A stretch of DNA of 64,000 nt. It comes from Diphasiastrum complanatum. Taxonomy: Eukaryota; Streptophyta; Lycopodiopsida; Lycopodiales; Lycopodiaceae. The first letter of the stretch is position 1; every line of letters begins with the position of its first letter. The notes beneath the pieces are model-generated. The model made no database searches and was not told the DNA's origin. It saw only the letters and a program-made list of their open reading frames with translations. The stretch is taken from assembly GCA_029204225.1 (NCBI GenBank), contig CM055092.1, positions 41,878,016 to 41,942,015 of the forward strand, written 5' to 3'. Both the position numbers and the translations under genes were made by a program. This document shows positions 11,318 to 23,300 of this stretch, piece by piece.

Positions 11318-14300
11318 CTAACAAAATAAAGATAGTGAACAACACAATAGGAACACAAACAAGGAAATAGAGCCATTAGTTTTAGAAACTTCAAAATATT
11401 GTGTCAATTTAAAAAACAATAAAACTTATGAAGTAGACGAGATAATCAAGCTCATCTAAATGTGCTAAAAGTTAGACAATTTGACAATCATTTTTGGTGG
11501 CAATTAAGGATGAACTACTTTTTTAGAGTATCTCATAACATCCAAAGCGGCACTAGTGAAAACATAACCCTTTCTGAACATCATTTCCTTAATATGGCTC
11601 TTGAATAGGACAGTTTACCTAACTCTTGATAGGCTAAGATCCTAAACTGAGGCAAAATGTGATTGGGAAGACCAAAACATCAAAAGCTTATAACATGACA
11701 AGTTTTTGAACTCCCCTGGGCTCTTTTTGTGCAGAATATCAGTGTTTTATTGTATTGTATACACATTCGGGCAGAGATGCGACTTTGATACAGTATACTA
11801 GTCCATGCTTAGCTCCAACACTCTCCATAAGCAAACAGTTCATTGAATCTCCGACACGCCATTCAACTGATTGTAGTTATCATTCATAAAGCGGTTGGTG
11901 AAAATGTTAAGCCACCATCGTCTCTGTCGCCGCTAAGTTACAAAGCAACCTTGGAGCCTAGCTTCTCACACGTGACACAGGTAAGTTATGGACTCGGCAC
12001 ATTACATTCGCCGTGTCCATTTATATTTACTTTACTTTATGCATAAGCAAGCCTTGGGCCCTTTCCTATTCATTCTTGACACTTAGACTATATGGTTGGC
12101 CTTGGGCCTTATTATTCATTATTTGGACATTTGGACATATTAGTGGAGAGTGGGGGCCTTCTTGGAGAGTGGGGGCCTTCTTGGAGGGTGCACTTTATCC
12201 CTCCCAGTTAGGCCCTAGCCACCGGAAGCTTCCTTTTAGGGCTTCCTCTTGGCTATAAGTAGGGAAACTGTGTCATTTGTTATTCGGCTGATGATATTGA
12301 TCTCTCTCTTTAGCCTCCTTAATCTCTCTCTTTCCTGCTTTCTAGGGTTAAGTCTTGCTTATGTGTTGCTTTCATAGCTTAGGTCTTGCTTATGTGCTGC
12401 TTTCATAGCTTGGTTCTAGATCAGCTGTGGCTCTATTCGTAACTTGGTATCAAAGCAATTCCCTGAGCATAATCTTGGAAAAAAAAAAATTCGTTGCCTT
12501 GCCTTGCTCCATCGCTGCTCCTAAAGCTCCATTGCTGCCTTGACAGCCCTGCTCCATCGCTGCTCTTTACACTCCTTCCTGCCCAGCGCTCCCCCTGCTT
12601 TGCTCCCTCTCTTCCTTGCTGCCCAGCGTCCTCCTCCTTCCTTTCCATCGCTGTCCCTGCCTTCCGACCTGTCACTTTCATCCAATATTTTTCCAGTTTG
12701 CAGCCATCTTCCACAATTATTTCCCAGCTTGTCCAGCGCCCATCCTCATCCAAAAATCACTTGTGATAATATTGGTTTTTATAGACTAATTTGGGGTGAC
12801 GACAAGAATCCACTCCCTCAAGTTTTCGTCTATTCCTTCCACTATCATTATGGCACATTCACCTACCCCGAGTGAGACTACTCAGGAAACCTTATCCAAT
12901 CAGTTTCGTCGCATGGATGAGACCCTTTCTGGCCTCATTCTCCGCTTCGATACAGATATGATCGGCTTTGCTACTATGCAATCGCAGATTGATTCTTTAC
13001 AGCCTCATGGTCCTGGTAAAGCTCCTGTTTTTCCTTCATTTGGGACTCCCCCATTTGGATTTCCATCTTCCTCAGTCAGCCTGCTGGTGGACCGTTCATT
13101 CCGCATAACCCACATCCTGGTTTCCTTCCACGTCAGCCAGTTCCGGAGCCACACTTTGCTCGAGACTTTCGTGATAGGGTACAACTTGCTACCTATTCCG
13201 GTTCCTCCGATGGGAACTTATTAGAGAATTGGTTTGCTAAGCTTGACACATATTTTCAGATCTACCCTAAGACTGATCCTCAGAAGATCCAGTTGGGGCT
13301 GCTTTACACTTAGATGGACACGCCGCCACGTGGTGGCGAGTTTATTGAGCTGATCCTGATCGGGAAGGGCTCCATATATGGCATACCTTTCGTCGTGACC
13401 TCCGTCATGTTATGATTGATCCTCAGTGGCTCGACCGCCAACGTGATACATTCCATACTCTCACTCAGACCAGTGACCAATGACTTCTTATACAAATGAG
13501 TTTATGGAGCTTTCTTATCTTTTCACAGATCTACAGCCCACTGAGCTTATTTCTCGTTACATTGTTGGGCTTCGTGGTGCCTTACGTTATGATGTTTCTT
13601 CCTTCCGTCCTCCCACACTTGTTGAGGCGATGTCCCTTGCCAGTACTTTACAGCACAAGTACACTAACACCCTTCCTTCCCGCTTCTCCCAACCCCGTCC
13701 TTCTGTTTCATCTTTTCCTGCTATGTCCGCCCCTACAACTGCCCCTTCTGTTCCAGCTCCTTCCATTGTCCCTTCGTCTCCTCGTCCTCTGACCTCTCAA
13801 CCTGCTTTTTGCTGCAAAATCGGGTAGCCTAGAGCATGAAAAAACACAATTCTAGACACCAAAGTTTAGCGGAAGCTTGAGGATCTTGGATCTGATAAGT
13901 CCACAAGTGCCTCGAGGCTTAAAAGACCACATGCAATTAACATGCATTGACATGCAAGAACGTTTAAGCAGCATGCAAACTCATGCAACAACATGCAAGA
14001 GCATGCACTGACCATGCAAGGTCTAGGAGTTCTTGTAGGACTTCATGCAAGAACATGCAAGCATACTCACTTCGAGGCTTGATGAAACAAGATCTTGAGC
14101 AATCAGCTGTTTGGAGACATCTGATCCAGATCTGTATGTGGCTGTGGCAGCAAGCTAGAGGATTCAACAAGATCATCAAAATACATAAAAAACACTTTAG
14201 AAAGTGTATGGATAGATGTGCAATGATATACACAATTTGGATCTCCAAATGATTAAGAATTATGATCCTAGAGAATGGCAGATTGGATCTATAATTCAGG

Positions 14301-17300
14301 ACAGCAAGAAGAACACTTTGAAGTATGGAAAGAATTAAATGCAATGAACATAAATGGAAGAGACAATACCATCGAGACATCAAGAACGAGAATGTAGGGA
14401 AGGGAGGGGGCTCTCCACCTTCTCCAATCGATTTCTCCACCACAAATGATCTCTCTTGGATCCTCGATGGAGGAGTGGAGAGCCCCTTTTATAATTCCTG
14501 TTGAGAATCAAGGTTACATTGCATGGTAGTAGGTGGATGAGTCAAGTAGAGTTCCTCTAGGTGTTTGCATGCATTCTCTCCATGCATGAGTCCCAAGGAC
14601 CCACGAATTTCACCTAGAGAGAGATTAAAAATGTTAGGACCCAAGTAGACTCTTGCATGTCAAGAGTTTGGACCCAACTTAAAATGATTAACTTAGGACC
14701 TTAGGAACCTAAGTAATTAAATTAATTTTTACCTACCTTGGAGTTGCCAACATCTTGCAAGAAGGGTCTCCAACTTAAAATATACCTTGACTCTCGATTT
14801 TTATGTTTTCTACATGGTGAACAAAATAACTAGGGGAATTTTTGTGAATGCTTACAAATGACAACACTCCCCCTTAAGCTGCACAAAAATTTCAACACTT
14901 ATCCAATTCCTATGGAAGGAAATGGTACTTCACCATGCTTTTGAATTTCGGATGGATTTATTCTAGAAGGACTAGCATCTTCTGGAGGTGTAGAGATTGT
15001 CTCTACTAAGTAAGCAACTGCATAAGGATAGATGATATCTTCATCCTCTGACTCTTCTGAATCTTCAAAAGAGTATTGCCTTCTTCTTTCTTGCATGTGC
15101 CTAATAATGACGTGATCATCATAGGCATTCACTTCCTCCTGATTGAGTAGATTTGGCCTCTGTAAGGAATAGTCTTCAGCTGCATCAAAGGTTTCTTCAA
15201 CTTCAAATTTGATGTCAAAAGCTCCCCCTGAAGGATTGCTCTTCTTCATAAATGATTGTTGATGCAAAGGCTCCAACATTCGGACCTCAGCACTTTCGGA
15301 TGCAGCCACATGCAACTCAGGTACTGGCTTAGGAATTGTCATCTCAGGAACTTTCTCTGGCTCTGACACTGGCTTTTGGGAATCTACATCCTTACTTGGC
15401 TGCATCACTAGTTGAATTACACTAGCATCTGTTTGCACCTGCAAGAAAGGATCATATTCTAGCAAGGCATTTTCTAAGTCCAAGATTACTTGTTCATGGT
15501 AACTTGGCTTGTCGACATCTGCTGTTCTGAAGCTGTTTTCATCCTGCTCTAGACAAGACAAAAAATCATCAATAGTTTGTTGAAACTCCCCCTCAAGGTG
15601 AGCTTCTGGAATCATTTCCTTCATTATAGAAGGTAGCTGCAAGTCTTCAGGAACCTGCATGCAATATTTCTCCACAATGGGAGACAAATTCATAGGCACA
15701 TACATAGACACTGATTTCTCAGAATCATTCTGCATGCACTTGGTGGAGGTTTGTGCAATGTAAGCACAGTTGTATTCATGTTCTTCATGATAAGAACACT
15801 CAGGCTTCTCATCTGAAAAGCTCTTTCCTGGTTGTCTGCTTCTATCAGCTACATCTGTAACTGCATGTGTTTCTGTTTCTTGTTGTTTACCTTTGAAAGC
15901 ATTTTTGAAGCTATCTTGTGGCCTCTTGTCACAAAATGTTGCTGCATGTCCTGTCTTCTTACAAAATTTACAAGAGATATAAGGATTGAAAAAACAGGAA
16001 TTTTTAGAATGTCCAACTTTACCACAGTGTTGACATTTGTTGTCCTTGCCCTTGCCTTTCTGTTTGTTGTTCTGCTTCTGGCCTGCATAATACGCCTGGT
16101 GTAAAGAATCCTCCTTTTGCTTGGATCCTTTAGCTTTAGTTGTGTCATCATGAATATGGAACTCCTCTTCTCTCATCAGCTCCTCACGAAGTAAAGCTAC
16201 TTTAGCTTTTTCATAAGTCATATCTGCCTCCATGGTGATGGATGTCTTGAAATTCCTATAAGAGATTGGAAGACCTCTCAACAGGATAATTAGCTTTTTC
16301 TTCTCCGGAATTGCATGCTCAGGTCCTGCAAATTCTAAATGAAGAAACAACTTTTCCAAAGACTCAATGTAATCACTTACAGGATCTTCTCCTATCCATC
16401 TATGAGCATAAAGTTGATCAGTGAAAAAACAGATGTCTTGAAGAGAAGGATGCTCAAAATCTGTCCTGATAGCATCAATAAGATCATAAGCTTTATTCAT
16501 ACTTGGATATGCAAGTCTTATCTTCAAGGATAGAGATAAACCTATTATGCCAATAGCTTTGCTATTAGCAATCTTCCACTAATCACACTCAGCTTTATTA
16601 CCATCCATTAGAGTTGGTTCAGGATATAACTTAGTAGCTATTTACCAACACCCTGGATGTTGCCGGAGTTGATATTCGATCTCTCTAACCCATGCATGAT
16701 AGTTTGAAGAGGATTCTAGATAAACAGTTTGAGCCATGATGAGAATAATGAATTGACACAAGTAACCAAGCAAGAAAAGTATAGAGCCTAGAGCTCTGAT
16801 ACCACTGCTGCAAAATCGGGTAGCCTAGAGCATGAAAAAACACAATTCTAGACACCAAAGTTTAGCGGAAGCTTGAGGATCTTGGATCTAATAAGCCCAA
16901 AAGTTGCCTCGAGGCTTAAAAGACCACATGCAATTAACATGCATTGACATGCAAGAACGTTTAAGCAACATGCAAACTCATGCAACAACATGCAAGAGCA
17001 TGCACTGACCATGCAAGGTCTAGGAGTTCTTGTAGGACTTCATGCAAGAACATGCAAGCATAAAATCACTTCGAGGCTTGATGAAACAAGATCTTGAGCA
17101 ATAAGCTGTTTGGAGACATCTGATCCAGATCTGTATGTGGCTGTGGCAGCAAGCTAGAGGATTCAACAAGATCATCAAAATGGACAAAAAACACTTTAGA
17201 AAGTGTATGGATAGATGTGCAATGATATACACAATTTGGATCTCCAAATGATTAAGAATTATGATCCTAGAGAATGGCAGATTGGATCTATAATTCAGGA

Positions 17301-20300
17301 CAGCTAGAAGAACACTTTGAAGTATGGAAAGAATTAAATGCAATGAACATAAATGGAAGAGACAATACCATCGAGACATCAAGAACGAGAATGTAGGGAA
17401 GGGAGGGGGCTCTCCACCTTCTCCAATCGATTTCTCCACCACAAATGATCTCTCTTGGATCCTCGATGGAGGAGTGGAGAGCCCCTTTTATAATTTCTGT
17501 TGAGAATCAAGGTTACATTGCATGGTAGTAGGTGGATGAGTCAAGTAGAGTTCCTCTAGGTGTTTGCATGCATTCTCTCCATGCATGAGTCCCAAGGACC
17601 CACGAATTTCACCTAGAGATAGATTAAAAATGTTAGGACCCAAGTAGACTCTTGCATGTCAAGAGTTTGGACCCAACTTAAAATAATTAACTTAGGACCT
17701 TAGGAACCTAAGTAATTAAATTAATTTTTAACTACCTTGGAGTTGCCAACATCTTGCAAGAAGGGTCTCCAGCTTAAAATATACCTTGACTCTCGATTTT
17801 TATGTTTTCTATTTTTTATTTCTTTTACATGGTGAACAAAATAACTAGGGGAATTTTTGTGAATGCTTACAAATGATAACACTTTTGTCCGACGTTACAC
17901 GTCTGCAGAGTTCGCTGACCTTCAGCAGAAGCGTCTTTGTTTTCGTTGTAAGAGTCCTGACCATTTTGCCCATGATTGCCGTCAGCCTCTCCCTACTACT
18001 ACTGTTGTTTCTTACCATGAGGGCACTACTACAGATGATTCCGATATCTACATTCATATTATTGATGAGCCTGACCTTTCCCCTGACCCTTCCACTGATT
18101 TACTTCCTGCTACTTGCCATGCTCAGCTTGCCTATGCTACTTGGACAGGGCGTCCTGGTCCTCGCTCCATTCGGTTACGTATACGCATTACAGGACGTGA
18201 GCATATTGCTTTAGTTGATACCGGCAGCACTCACTCTTTTATCAGCAGTTATATCACTAGTCGGATCCGTGCTTCACTTGTTCCTGCTTCACAGCCTCTC
18301 ACAGTTGAGGTTGCCAGTTCACATTCTTTTTCTAGTTCTCAGATGTTTCAGAGTTTACCATACCGCATTGGCGATTTTTTTGGACAGGCAGATCTTTATA
18401 TTATTCCTATGGAGCGATATGATCATATCCCTGGTGCTGATTGGTTTGCATCTCTTGGAGCTGTTACACTGGACTTGACACAGCAGACATTGACATTTGT
18501 ACATGATGCAGTTACACACTCACTTGTTGGCATTGATTCTCAGGGAGACTTCCAGTTGGTTACTGGGAAGCAGTTTATTCGCAGCCTGCTGAAGGCTCAT
18601 TGTGCAGCCTTATTATGTGTTCAGCAGACAGTATCAGTTCCTCCAGTTTCTACTCCAGCAGTTGTTCCTCAGGTGATCTCTGACTTATTACATCAGCATG
18701 CTTTTGTCTTTTCAGAACCTACAACGCTACCGCGATTGTGGCCTCCTCATTAGGACGACCATCCCACTGGACCAAAAACTGAATCTGACGGCGGCGTCAA
18801 CTATGGTATAGACGAACCTGTAATATAGCAGCAGGTAAAAATGGAAATAGCTCGGGAGCAGTAGGAAACTCGGCATCACAAGGAGCGTCATCCTCAATAG
18901 CAGCACGTAATAAACTGACATGGAATACATCAGAGGCGCGTGTGGAAGCAGGAAGTTGTAAGCTATATGTAACTGGACTATGAACCTCCAAAATGAGATA
19001 AGGCCCATAATATCGTGATACAAGCTTCTTAGTAGAAGCATGGCCCTGGACAAAATGATGACGTGCAAACCGTAGGCGTAGATAAACCATATCTTCAAGC
19101 TGAAACTGAACACGGCGGCGGTGACGATCAACTGAGGTCTGATAACGCTGCTGAACATGCTGTAAATGAGAATTGGCCCGGGTAATAAGCTCTCGGGCAC
19201 CTGATAGAAAGGATGCAAGTGTGACAGGTGTATCCTCAGGAGGGAGAAGAATGCCAAGTAAAAGAGGTGCATAGCCATGAGATAATAAAAATGGTGAGAC
19301 ACCTGTGCTGGTACTAACAGAGCTATTATAGCTATACTCTGCTAAACATAAATGCTGATCCCAAGGAGTAACAAAATGGCGTAAACAATCCTCAAGGATT
19401 CTGTTAAGGACCTCAAATTGCCCATCAAAAGTAGAATGATAAGCAAAACCCATAAAAAGCTGTACATCCAAGATACGCATAAGCTCTGTCCAGAATATAG
19501 ATGTACGGGGAAATCCATGTAGGCGGAAAATGTCTGATAGGAACAAACGTGCACACTGCTCTGCTGTGATGGTACTGCGAACTGGTATAAAACGTGCACA
19601 TTGCTTTGCTGAAAGGATAGTACGAGGAAATCCATGTAGGCGGAAAATCTCTGATAGGAACAAACGTGCACACTGCTCTGCTGTGATGGTACTGCGAACT
19701 GGTATTAAATGTGCCTGTTTCGAGAACCTGTCAACTACCACCATACATGAATCGTGACCACGTTGGGTATGGGGAAGGCCAAGGATAAAGTCCATGGATA
19801 TATCAGTCCACTGGCAATGAGGAATAGGCCAACTCTGGAGCAAACCAGCAGACTTAGCACGGGAGTACTTATTACGAAGGCAGAAAGGGCAGGTACGAAT
19901 AAGTACAACAAGCTCAGATTGTAGAGAGGGCCAATAGAAATGGTCTTTGAGACGAGCATAAGACTTTTGAAAACCAAAGTGACCCCCAACAGGGGAGGAA
20001 TGAGCATCCGACAACAATTGGGAATGGATACCTAAGGAACTAGGAATACAAAGAGAATCATACCGATAAAGACGGTAATTGATGTCTTTTATCATACACC
20101 ATCACTTGCGGATCAAGCTCGTGCTCTTGCTGCACTTGTTGATTCCTCTACATCAGATGTTGTTCTAGTTGTTGATGCACCAGGGCTTGCTGCTGTTTGA
20201 TCCAGTTTCTCTTCGGCAGTTAGGTCTTTTTTTTGTGTCGGGGAGAGTTATGGACTCGGCTCATTACATTCGCCGCATCCATTTACATTTACTTTACTTT

Positions 20301-23300
20301 ATGCATAAGCAGGCCTTGGGCCCTTTTTTATTCATTAGTGACACTTAGACTATATGGTTGGCCTTTGGCCTTACTATTCATTAGTAGGCCACTTGGACAT
20401 ATTACTGGAGAGTGGGGGCCTTCTTGGAGGGCGCACTATTATCCCTCCCAGTTGGGCCCTAGCCACCGGAAGCTTCCTTTTAGGGCTTCCTCTTGGCTAT
20501 AAGTAGGGAAACTGTGTCATTTGTTATTTAGCTGATGATATTGATCTCTCTCTTTAGCCTCCTTAATCTCTCTCTTTCCTACTTTCTAGGGTTAACTGTT
20601 GCTTATGTGCTACTTTCGTAGCTTAAGTCTTGCTTATGTGCTGCTTTCATAGCTTAGTTCTAGATCAGCTATGGCTCTATTCGTAACTGGTATGGATAGA
20701 TTTCTTTTCTAAAAATTGGTCAAAGCTTTTATCCAATCTAATTCCACTTTAACATTCACAACATCTGATCCAATTATAGCTTCGAAATTCTGGTAACAGC
20801 TACATAGTTAGCTTGAGAAAGAAATAGTGCAACATTTTATTTTCTTGTAATGCAACAAACAGTGTAACCTTTTCCACTCAACAACGTTGCAAAGTTAGGG
20901 ACATCCAACATAATAAAAAATTTGTCGTAAATATAGCGCAGTAAATGGCATATTGGTGAAGACCTGTGAGGTCAGGATTTCGACTCCAATCAGCACCACA
21001 AAGGGACATCCAAGAGAAAGTAGCAAAGAACAAAACAAATAGCACGAAGACAAAACAAAATTGAGAGGTTGATAAATAGAGTAAGTTTTTTGTTATTAAT
21101 GGCTGGAAATCCTATAAATGTTTGTCCATGCACCTCTTCAGCACCTCATTCTTGATGTGCTTCCAAGACAACTCTCAAATCGCTCATAGAATACTTTTAG
21201 CATCTTTCATATAACAGTACTTTGCATAACATCATCTGACTTACAAGAAACAAAACTTTAGAATAACTTCATTTTACAGCAAAACTTCAGTTCAAAAGAG
21301 GCAGCCACCCTAACATGAAAGCAGAAATTACCTCGAATGAGGATCGCTCAAATGCCATTTCAACGTAGACAAGCGAGAAATTCTTCACCAATGGAGCAAC
21401 ATTTGTAGGTCTAGAGAGGCTCAGTAAATCTTTCAAAGGCAATTGAATGTTGTGTTGATCCTTCACCCGCTTGTTGATGTGGGACAAAATCTCTATGACC
21501 TAAACAAAGAGCACACCCAAAGGTAGTCAAGCAATAAGGTTATAGGAACAACTCACTTAACTCAAGGTAATCGAGTAACCAAGCTATATTTTCAACTTAA
21601 TGTGCCCCTTCACGCATTTGATGTTAAGGTGCATTCTTAAAAAAAGTTGCTATAGTAGTCCAGGCTGCAAATTGCAAATCTTACTTCACGTTGATGATTT
21701 TAACTAACACAACCTATTGCAAGTAATGTGTGGTCTCTCTCCCTCCACTCTCCTATGGTGAACTCTGGTCTTCAACCTGGTATCAATGCCAACAATGGCT
21801 AGCCCAAATCGATCCCATGCAGTAGTTTTCTCTCTAGAATAGCTCTCCATCCCAAGATAATGACATAGTAACACTCTATTAGTTCAGGTTGTCACTAGCA
21901 GTAAAATTAAAGCCACTTATTGAAACCCATAGAAATTCTGACTATATGGTGAGTTGAGGGAATGCTTATGAAAGTTTGAAACAACAGATTCAAATATTGG
22001 AATGTTAGCTGAGCAAAATTGTTACATTTCATAGATTGCAAACTGCAAGGAGCTTCCACTAAATTTTGCAATTTATGTATTTGTCGTCTTCTGCTAGATA
22101 TGTGAGAAGCAATGTGTGTTCCAAACGATTTTAACGGATGTAGATCATGATTGGCACAAGATGAGAACCTAAATATAGATCATTGTCAAAAGGAGTTGAG
22201 TACTAACAATGACGATAAAACGTCATTGTGTCTTTGTAATTCCTATGTGGTGAAAAGTAGCCCTGAATAGTTCTGATTGGGAAGAATGAAACACTTTTTT
22301 CTTCAGTTCAATCAATTATCAAAGACCTAGCTAAGGGGTTAGAAGGCTTTCATGGAAGCAAGGGGTAAGGGGATTAGGAGGCTTTCTAGGAAATAATAGA
22401 TAACTGTGGATTTGAAATTGATGAGATACTGCATGACAGTAAACCTTAATTTGTTTTAGTATCCCACAGACATTTGGATGGCAATCGTGGCCAGCACTAT
22501 GCAAGCTCAACAGAATATGAGCTATAAATGAAATGTAATCGTTAGTTTGCAAGTTGACATAGAAGATAGTAAGTTCGAATCGATAGTTTCATCAGAACCC
22601 AATGATGTCAAGCTTCTCTGAGGGAAAATTCAGAGATGTAAAATTCCTTCGCATGGGGGCCCACATGGTAGGGTGTCAATTCTTTTTTATATCCTAGTTG
22701 GAGAATCATAAATATTTGACAGTTTAATGCTCAATAAATGTTCCATAAACTAAGTTCAACTTCTTACAGGTTCCACACTATGACAACCAGGATTTTTCCA
22801 CTGATCGTAAGATATTTTAACCCAGAGCGATAGTAAATATCACCTAACAGTACTCCAACTATCTAATAGAGATTTACATTCCATGAATTTATCCATTCCT
22901 TAATGGAAATTTTGTCTATATTCCAAGCCTTCTTCACATACTTAGATAAGTACTAGTTCACATGATGATAACCAGCTTTTCAAAAGAATAACTCCCTACC
23001 GGAAGGAATCATATGATTCGGCCTGATCGTCCCGTATCCAAGAAATTCCTAAAAAGCAAGGGTTTAAATAAGTGAGAAATAGCTTTAGGGTTTCTATTTT
23101 GTAAATTGTAAAATACCATTTTGGGATAGGGATCAATACCCTAAATTATATGATCCATGGTTTTTTCTATTGGCCTCACCTCAAGTGTCAAGCTAACCAT
23201 TACATTTTAGATCATTTTTGCACAAAAAGTTTCTTTTGGAATTAGTTATGTACCATAGCACCAGCTCTTCCTCCAAAAAGATTCATTGCTTCTTGGTCTA

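Larger units (their letters stand above)
13810..17881 (-). mobile_element. Gag-only LTR retrotransposon (TR-GAG-like), non-autonomous, nested
   Basis: This is a complete 4072-base element with LTRs of 1057 and 1076 bases, target duplication CTTTT, a PBS at 16793..16804 (minus strand TGGTATCAGAGC) and a purine tract AAGGGGGAG beside the left LTR. The 1.9 kb interior holds a single minus-strand gag reading frame and no protease, integrase or RT. The LTRs look more than 97% alike by eye, apart from about 19 extra bases near the right end of the right LTR, so the insertion is fairly young. Such gag-only units are known in plants as TR-GAG elements (family knowledge). Confidence 0.88.
11984..20688 (+). 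mobile_element. Ty3/gypsy chromovirus-like LTR retrotransposon, rearranged and interrupted
   Basis: The LTRs are 11984..12444 and 20246..20688, with AGTTA/TAACT termini rather than the usual TG/CA. The four-base flank GGTA occurs at 11980..11983 and 20689..20692. A PBS (TGGTATCAAAGC) follows the left LTR and a purine tract (GGGGAG) precedes the right LTR. Inside are gag, zinc knuckle and protease in plus orientation, interrupted at 13810..17881 by another LTR element, then an integrase/chromodomain block in minus orientation. No RT/RNase H catalytic region was recognised. It sits in ECM29 intron 2, antisense to the gene. Confidence 0.85.

Noticed and set aside
12433-12875. Ser/Leu/Pro-rich ORFs on both strands just inside the gypsy element
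   Set aside because: They lie in the untranslated leader before gag (ATG 12850) and reflect pyrimidine-rich repeats.
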